From Chlorobiota bacterium (lineage in GTDB: Bacteria; Bacteroidota; Bacteroidia; Bacteroidales; B39-G9), in the NCBI GenBank assembly GCA_013152655.1, contig JAADFW010000006.1, positions 1 through 50,562 of the forward strand: a stretch of DNA of 50,562 nucleotides, written 5' to 3'. The notes below the pieces were generated by a model. It had not been told where the DNA came from. It made no database searches and saw nothing but the letters and a program-made list of their open reading frames with translations. The position numbers were made by a program, and so were the translations under genes. Position 1 is the first letter of the stretch, and every line of letters starts with the position of its first letter. Shown here piece by piece: positions 45,987 to 50,562 of the stretch.

Positions 45987-47174
45987 ATGCCAAAAGTTCT
46001 TAGAATATTAAATAGGTTCAATTTAGGAGGCCCTACATATAATGCAGCTTACCTGACAAAATATTTACCTTCTGAATTTGAAACTATGTTAGTTGGCGGA
46101 GTAAAAGACAAACACGAAGACAGTTCAGAATACATTTTAGAGAATTTGGGAATTAAGCCTGTTATTATTCCTGAAATGCGTAGAAGCATAAACCCAATAA
46201 ATGATATTATTGCTTATCGTAAAATTGTTAAGATTATAAAAGACTTTAAACCTGAAATTGTACACACACATGCTTCAAAAGCTGGTACTATTGGCCGTTT
46301 GGCAGCACTTAGGTGTAAAGTTCCGGTAATTATTCATACTTTTCACGGGCATGTTTTTCATTCTTATTTTAGTAATTATAAAACTGAAATAATTAAATCG
46401 GTAGAGCATAGTTTAGCCAAGCGTAGTACAAAAATTATTGCAATTAGTGATGCGCAGAAGTATGAATTATCAGAAAAATACCATATTACGAGCGAAGACA
46501 AAATTAAGGTTATTCCGTTGGGTTTTGATTTGAGTAGGTTTAGAGAAAAAACAGAAGAAAAAAGAAAAAACTTCAGGAATAAATATCACATAAAAGATGA
46601 TGAAATTGCAATTGGTATTATTGGCCGGCTGGTACCAATTAAAAACCATGAGCTTTTTTTAAATGCGGTAAAATATGTTAAAGAAAAATCGAATAAAAAA
46701 GTTAGGGCTTTTATCATAGGAGATGGTGAAAGTATGAATGATTTACAACAAAAAACACGTGAACTAAATATTGATTTTATTGATTTTACAAAAGAAGACG
46801 GAATTGCTACCGTTACATTTACTTCATGGATTAAAAATATTGATACTGCTTATGCAGGGCTTGATGTTGTTGCGCTAACATCAAGAAATGAAGGGACACC
46901 TGTTAGTTTAATTGAAGCACAAGCCGCTAATAAGCCAATTGTAAGTACTAATGTTGGAGGAATATCTAATATAGTATTGCCTAATCAAACTGCCTTGCTT
47001 ACCAGAAATGGGGGTGCAGAAGATTATGCATTTAAACTTTTGAATATGGTTGAAAATGATGCCCTTCGTTTAAAAATGACCCATGCAGGATGGAATTACG
47101 TGAAAAATAAGTTTCATTACTCCCGATTAATTGAAGATATGAACGATTTGTATTTTAGTTTACTAAAAAATTAA
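45987..47174 (+). CDS. Glycosyltransferase family 4
   Basis: 395 residues, GT-B fold. N-terminal acceptor domain (VLRILNRFNLGGPTYNAAYLTKYL, IVHTHASKAGTIGRLAALRCKVPVIIHTFHGHVF) and C-terminal donor domain (IGIIGRLVPIKNHELFLNAV, TSRNEGTPVSLIEAQAANKPIVSTNVGGISNIV) with the EX7E-type acidic residues. No membrane segments are strong; it should act at the inner face of the cytoplasmic membrane, adding a sugar to a lipid-linked glycan. The donor and acceptor are unknown. It stands between asnB and the wza-type gene, so it belongs to the polysaccharide locus. Confidence 0.93.
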   Translation: MPKVLRILNRFNLGGPTYNAAYLTKYLPSEFETMLVGGVKDKHEDSSEYILENLGIKPVIIPEMRRSINPINDIIAYRKIVKIIKDFKPEIVHTHASKAGTIGRLAALRCKVPVIIHTFHGHVFHSYFSNYKTEIIKSVEHSLAKRSTKIIAISDAQKYELSEKYHITSEDKIKVIPLGFDLSRFREKTEEKRKNFRNKYHIKDDEIAIGIIGRLVPIKNHELFLNAVKYVKEKSNKKVRAFIIGDGESMNDLQQKTRELNIDFIDFTKEDGIATVTFTSWIKNIDTAYAGLDVVALTSRNEGTPVSLIEAQAANKPIVSTNVGGISNIVLPNQTALLTRNGGAEDYAFKLLNMVENDALRLKMTHAGWNYVKNKFHYSRLIEDMNDLYFSLLKN

Positions 47175-47242
47175 TCACTTTCTTTTTAATGTTTTCTTTT
47201 TCTAATATACATGATTATTCCAATTCTAATGGATTAATTTTT

Positions 47243-47250
47243 TACCTTTG
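47243..47250 (+). promoter_or_regulatory. -7 box of the polysaccharide export operon
   Basis: TACCTTTG matches TAnnTTTG fully and lies 21-28 bases before the start of the Wza-type gene; the -33 region is less clear. Confidence 0.5.
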
Positions 47251-47270
47251 AACTAAATAAAAACAGATTA

Positions 47271-47969
47271 ATGCAAAGGTTTATTGTAATAAGTATTATA
47301 ACTATATTTCTGGCATCTTGTAAAGTTATACAACCCAATAAAATGTTCCAGGTACCTAAAGGGTATGAATATTCTAAGTTTCAACCTACAGTAAAAGAAT
47401 ACATAATTCAACCCTTTGATAAATTAAGTTTACAGATTTTTACCAACGACGGTATTCAACTTATTAATATTGAATCGAGTATGAATAACATGCAACGAAA
47501 TACTGCAATTGAATATTTAGTTGAGCAAGACGGAATGATAAATGTGCCGGTATTAGGAAGAATAATTATAGCAGGAATGACACTGAAAGAAGCAGAGAAA
47601 ATGTTAGAATTAAAATATTCTGAATTTTATAAAAAACCTTTTATTGTTATTAAAATATTAAACAGGCGTGTAATTGTTTTTTCAGAAGGTAGTGAAAAAG
47701 GGCAAGTAATTCCTTTAACTGAAGAAAACTTTACACTAATTGAAGCACTGGCTCAGGCAGGTGGAATATCAGATTTCAGTAAGGCTTATAAAATAAAATT
47801 GATAAGAGGTAATTTAACAAATAATCCGGATGTTTTTTTATTTAACCTGTCATCAATATCAGATTTAGAAAAAGTAAATTTATTGCTTGAAGAGCAAATG
47901 ATATTATTTATGTTGAGACGCGGCCTAAATATGCCTCAAGGCTTATTAGTGAATTATCGCCTTACATGA
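47271..47969 (+). CDS. wza: Wza-type polysaccharide export lipoprotein
   Basis: 232 residues, shorter than enterobacterial Wza, as is usual in Bacteroidota. A lipobox (TIFLASCK, Cys17) is followed by the Poly_export domain (YIIQPFDKLSLQIFTND, EYLVEQDGMINVPVLGRIIIAGMTLKEAEKML) and an SLBB-like domain (VIVFSEGSEKGQVIPLTEENFTLIEALAQAGGISDFSKAYKIKLIRG). It should form the outer-membrane channel through which capsular or exopolysaccharide leaves. It is transcribed with the Wzc-type gene 68 bases downstream. Confidence 0.92.
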   Translation: MQRFIVISIITIFLASCKVIQPNKMFQVPKGYEYSKFQPTVKEYIIQPFDKLSLQIFTNDGIQLINIESSMNNMQRNTAIEYLVEQDGMINVPVLGRIIIAGMTLKEAEKMLELKYSEFYKKPFIVIKILNRRVIVFSEGSEKGQVIPLTEENFTLIEALAQAGGISDFSKAYKIKLIRGNLTNNPDVFLFNLSSISDLEKVNLLLEEQMILFMLRRGLNMPQGLLVNYRLT

Positions 47970-48037
47970 GCTTAATAACAACAATTCTGGTAATTACTCA
48001 ATTAATAAAGCCTTAGTAAATTTAATGGTTTAAAAAA

Positions 48038-50428
48038 ATGCAAGAGAAAAAAATACCATTTTTGAATGAAGAATTTGATATTAGTGTATTTCTTTTTATC
48101 ATAAAAAAGAGCATACTTATAATTCTGGCTATTTTTTTATTGGCTTTTATTACAGCTTTTCTGTACTTACGATATACACAACCACTTTATCGTTCAAGTT
48201 CAATTATTCAAATAAATGAACAAAATACTGCAAACAAAATATTAGAGATTGATAACGTTTATGAAAAAAATATATCGAATGAATTGGAATTACTTCGATC
48301 TAAAGAATTTCTTAAAAGAACTTTCAATAAATTGCCATTAAATATTAGCTATTTTGTTCAAGGTACATTTTTATCGAATGAATTGTACAGAAGTTCTCCT
48401 TTTACAGTTATTTCTGAAATAAGTAACGGGAATATGTATGGAGTTCCTTTTTATATTGAATTTGTTGACAGGTATAATTATCAGCTTACTTATAATATTG
48501 ATAGCAAAGATTATAGTGCCAAAGGAGTTATTGGTAAAAAACTACAATTGCAGGGAGCTACATTTACAATGCATATAAAGCAATTTCAGACAATTCAGAA
48601 TCAGCAGGCTGTAATAAAGCAGAATATCTATTTTTTTGTAGTAAATAATCCAACTTTAATTGTATCAGAGAATATAAAGAATTTAAGTATTAATTTATTG
48701 AACCGTGCAGCTAATACTATTGAAATTTCCTATACATCAAATAATTCGGCTAAAGCAATGGAAATTGTCAATACTGTTGCCGAAGAGTTTATAAAATATG
48801 ATGTTGAGAAAAAGAAAGAAGGGGCGCAAAATATACTCAAGTTTATTGATGAACAATTAAATGCTGTTTATGCTACAATGGACGAAACAGAAAAAAAGAT
48901 AAATGAATTTAGAAAGGAGAATAAAATAGAAACGAGTAGTGAAATTTCTGTATCATCGCCATTCCCTTTATTTACAACTAAAATTAAGGAATTTGAAAAT
49001 GAAATATTAAGTATTGATTTCGAATTGCTTACTTTAAATCGTTTAAAAGACCAAATAGTATCGGGTGAAAAACTAAATATTTACGGTTTAATTGCTTCAT
49101 TATCAGGTACGCAATCAGAAACAATTGTTTCAGGCATATTGCAAAATTTACAAAGTTTAATGTTAGAAAAAGAAAGACTCTTAAATGATGTTACATCTAA
49201 TAATTTAAAAATTAAAACATTAGAAAAACAAATTGTAAATCAAATTGATCTTTTAAAAGATTTTATTGATAATACAATAGATCGTTTAGATTCGCGAAAA
49301 GAGGATTTAAAACAAAAGGTAAAAGAGTATGAAAATAAAGTATTCAGCGAGTCAGGGTACGATGAAATTGAGTATGCAAAACTTCAGAGGCTATATTCTA
49401 CAAACGAAAGATTTTTTCATCAATTTATTGAGAAAAAAGCAGAGTATCTGATATCGCAAGCCGGTTATATTTCGCAAAATGTAATTTTGGAAAAAGCTAT
49501 TGTTTCAAAAACACCTATTTCACCGGTTAAATCATTGATAATGACTATTTCAATTTTACTGGCATTTATTTTAAGTTTTGGAATAATTGTAATTAAATAT
49601 TTAATTTATGACGAAATTACTTCTGTAAACAACATTAAATCATATACTGATGCACCTGTTCTTGGAGTAATTCCAAATCTGAAAGAGAAAATTCCGGTTT
49701 CTCAATTGATAGTTGATGAGAATACTACTTCAATGATAGCAGAAGCTTTTAGGACCATTCGCACAAACTTACAATTTATTTCGCATGGAGCAGGGTCAAA
49801 AGTAATAACCATTTCATCTACAATATCAGGAGAAGGAAAAACTTTTGTAGCTATTAACCTCGCTGGTATTATTTCTTCAACAGGCAAAAAAGTAGTACTA
49901 TTAGATTTAGATTTACGAAAACCTCGAATTCATAAAGGGTTTAAAGTGACAAATGAAATTGGGATGAGTACAATACTTATTAACAAAAATACAATTGAGG
50001 AATGCATTCAAAAAACACGTATGCCAAATTTTGATTTTATTACAGCAGGCCCCATTCCTCCTAATCCTTCTGAACTGCCAATTGGTTCAGAAATGGATGA
50101 TATTATTGAAAAGTTAGAGGAAATGTATGATTTAATAATAATTGATACACCTCCTATTGGTATTGTAGTTGATGCAATGCATAATTTTCAAAAATCGAAC
50201 TACCCGATTTATATTATGAAAGCTAATCTTTCGAAAAGGAGATTTATTCAGAATGTAAATCATTTAAAAAATGAAAAGAACCTTTCAAATATATCTATTG
50301 TTTTAAATGGAGTTGAAGTAACTTCAAAACGTGGCTATGGCTATGGTTATGGCTATGGCTATGGTTATTATAAAGAAGATAAGAAAATAGACAAGAATTA
50401 TAAAAGGTTTAAAATTAGAAAAGGCTAA
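48038..50428 (+). CDS. wzc: Wzc-type polysaccharide copolymerase / tyrosine autokinase
   Basis: 796 residues. Membrane segment 1 (about 27-47), Wzz domain, long coiled-coil periplasmic region (about 265-470), GNVR-like segment before membrane segment 2 (about 505-525). Then a cytoplasmic BY-kinase domain with Walker A SGEGKT (597-602), Walker A' VVLLDLDLRKPR and Walker B LIIIDTPP. The C-terminus has a tyrosine cluster GYGYGYGYGYGYY, the usual autophosphorylation site. It controls polymer length and export together with Wza. The tail is encoded by an exact 18-bp tandem duplication, so tyrosine number could change by slippage. Confidence 0.95.
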   Translation: MQEKKIPFLNEEFDISVFLFIIKKSILIILAIFLLAFITAFLYLRYTQPLYRSSSIIQINEQNTANKILEIDNVYEKNISNELELLRSKEFLKRTFNKLPLNISYFVQGTFLSNELYRSSPFTVISEISNGNMYGVPFYIEFVDRYNYQLTYNIDSKDYSAKGVIGKKLQLQGATFTMHIKQFQTIQNQQAVIKQNIYFFVVNNPTLIVSENIKNLSINLLNRAANTIEISYTSNNSAKAMEIVNTVAEEFIKYDVEKKKEGAQNILKFIDEQLNAVYATMDETEKKINEFRKENKIETSSEISVSSPFPLFTTKIKEFENEILSIDFELLTLNRLKDQIVSGEKLNIYGLIASLSGTQSETIVSGILQNLQSLMLEKERLLNDVTSNNLKIKTLEKQIVNQIDLLKDFIDNTIDRLDSRKEDLKQKVKEYENKVFSESGYDEIEYAKLQRLYSTNERFFHQFIEKKAEYLISQAGYISQNVILEKAIVSKTPISPVKSLIMTISILLAFILSFGIIVIKYLIYDEITSVNNIKSYTDAPVLGVIPNLKEKIPVSQLIVDENTTSMIAEAFRTIRTNLQFISHGAGSKVITISSTISGEGKTFVAINLAGIISSTGKKVVLLDLDLRKPRIHKGFKVTNEIGMSTILINKNTIEECIQKTRMPNFDFITAGPIPPNPSELPIGSEMDDIIEKLEEMYDLIIIDTPPIGIVVDAMHNFQKSNYPIYIMKANLSKRRFIQNVNHLKNEKNLSNISIVLNGVEVTSKRGYGYGYGYGYGYYKEDKKIDKNYKRFKIRKG
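50333..50368 (+). repeat. GGYTAT hexanucleotide repeat coding the Wzc tyrosine tail
   Basis: Six GGY-TAT units in a row, arranged as two identical 18-base blocks (GGCTATGGCTATGGTTAT). All changes of whole units keep the reading frame. Confidence 0.9.
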
Positions 50429-50457
50429 TTTCTATCATGTAGTCACTTTTAATATTC

Positions 50458-50562
50458 ATGGAAAAATTTTATTACATATTATTAAGTATTTTATTATTCT
50501 CGTTTGCTTTTGGCTATTTTATTAACAGGTTTGTTTTAAAAAGATCGCTAAAGTATAATTTG
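50458..50562 (+). CDS. Start of a membrane protein, possibly WecA/MraY-type glycosyl-phosphate transferase (cut)
   Basis: An ATG at 50458 opens a frame that continues to the window edge (35 codons): MEKFYYILLSILLFSFAFG, then INRFVLKRSLKYNL. A membrane segment followed by a basic segment ending SLKYNL is what one expects at the start of WecA-like undecaprenyl-phosphate sugar-1-phosphate transferases, whose next residues are commonly a D-x-P-N-x-R motif. Its place, 30 bases after the Wzc-type gene, fits a locus that also initiates glycan synthesis. With so few residues the family call is tentative. Confidence 0.5.
   Translation, partial: MEKFYYILLSILLFSFAFGYFINRFVLKRSLKYNL

Noticed and set aside
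1-50562. CRISPR arrays, tRNA or rRNA genes, complete insertion sequences, known defence systems
   Set aside because: Looked for and not seen: no regularly spaced direct repeats, no cloverleaf with tRNA signature sequences, no intact transposase, and the single AAA/DUF4143 ATPase has no partner gene.

Overview
The window looks like chromosomal DNA of a Bacteroidota bacterium, most like the Bacteroidales/Marinilabiliales side of the phylum. It is AT-rich, start codons lack clear Shine-Dalgarno sequences, and several genes are preceded by the Bacteroidota-type promoter (TTG or TTTG, about 19-20 bases, then TAnnTTTG). One secreted protein ends in a type IX secretion (T9SS) type A sorting domain. 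A gldB gene, a DUF4831 lipoprotein and a Wza/Wzc export locus with a Gly-Tyr tail point the same way. No rRNA, tRNA, CRISPR array or intact mobile element was seen.

Layout. 1-6.4 kb: three membrane-anchored PAS-domain signalling proteins, one a histidine kinase, one cut by the window edge, and one on the opposite strand with no output domain. 6.5-8.4 kb: a Nif3-like metalloprotein and a C4 zinc-ribbon coiled-coil protein, closed by a terminator. 8.5-13.1 kb: a TPR protein overlapping a YfcC-family carrier, convergent with a POT-like transporter. 13.1-17.0 kb: a DUF438/hemerythrin/PAS protein, a LemA/TPM/TPM group and a double CDGSH Fe-S protein. 17.1-22.7 kb: a second POT transporter, bifunctional NAD(P)HX repair enzyme, DUF4831 lipoprotein and a thioredoxin-like protein. 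22.7-29.8 kb: a FadL-type outer membrane protein, a small secreted repeat protein behind a sigma-54-like promoter, an unknown protein, an alanine:sodium symporter and Tex. 30.4-34.3 kb: a T9SS cargo protein, an orphan AAA/DUF4143 ATPase and a transposase remnant. 34.3-43.9 kb: NAD synthetase, a beta-barrel protein, a frameshifted gldB, a MORN-repeat protein, a 5'-nucleotidase, dihydrolipoyl dehydrogenase and a C1 aminopeptidase. 44.0-50.6 kb: start of a surface-polysaccharide locus (AsnB, glycosyltransferase, Wza, Wzc, and the beginning of a membrane protein that may be a WecA-like initiator).

Taken together, most genes are housekeeping or envelope functions. Two POT-type carriers, YfcC, an alanine symporter and a secreted C1 peptidase suggest that peptides and amino acids matter as nutrients, which is inference. 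The most notable observations are a 13-bp perfect tandem duplication that splits gldB into two frames, and a tiny secreted protein with three W...ELxVxDL repeats behind a sigma-54-like promoter and 10-bp-phased GTAC motifs. Next come a palindrome around the promoter of the orphan ATPase and a compact three-hairpin element upstream of the T9SS cargo gene. I did not find a clearly new multi-gene defence or metabolic system.
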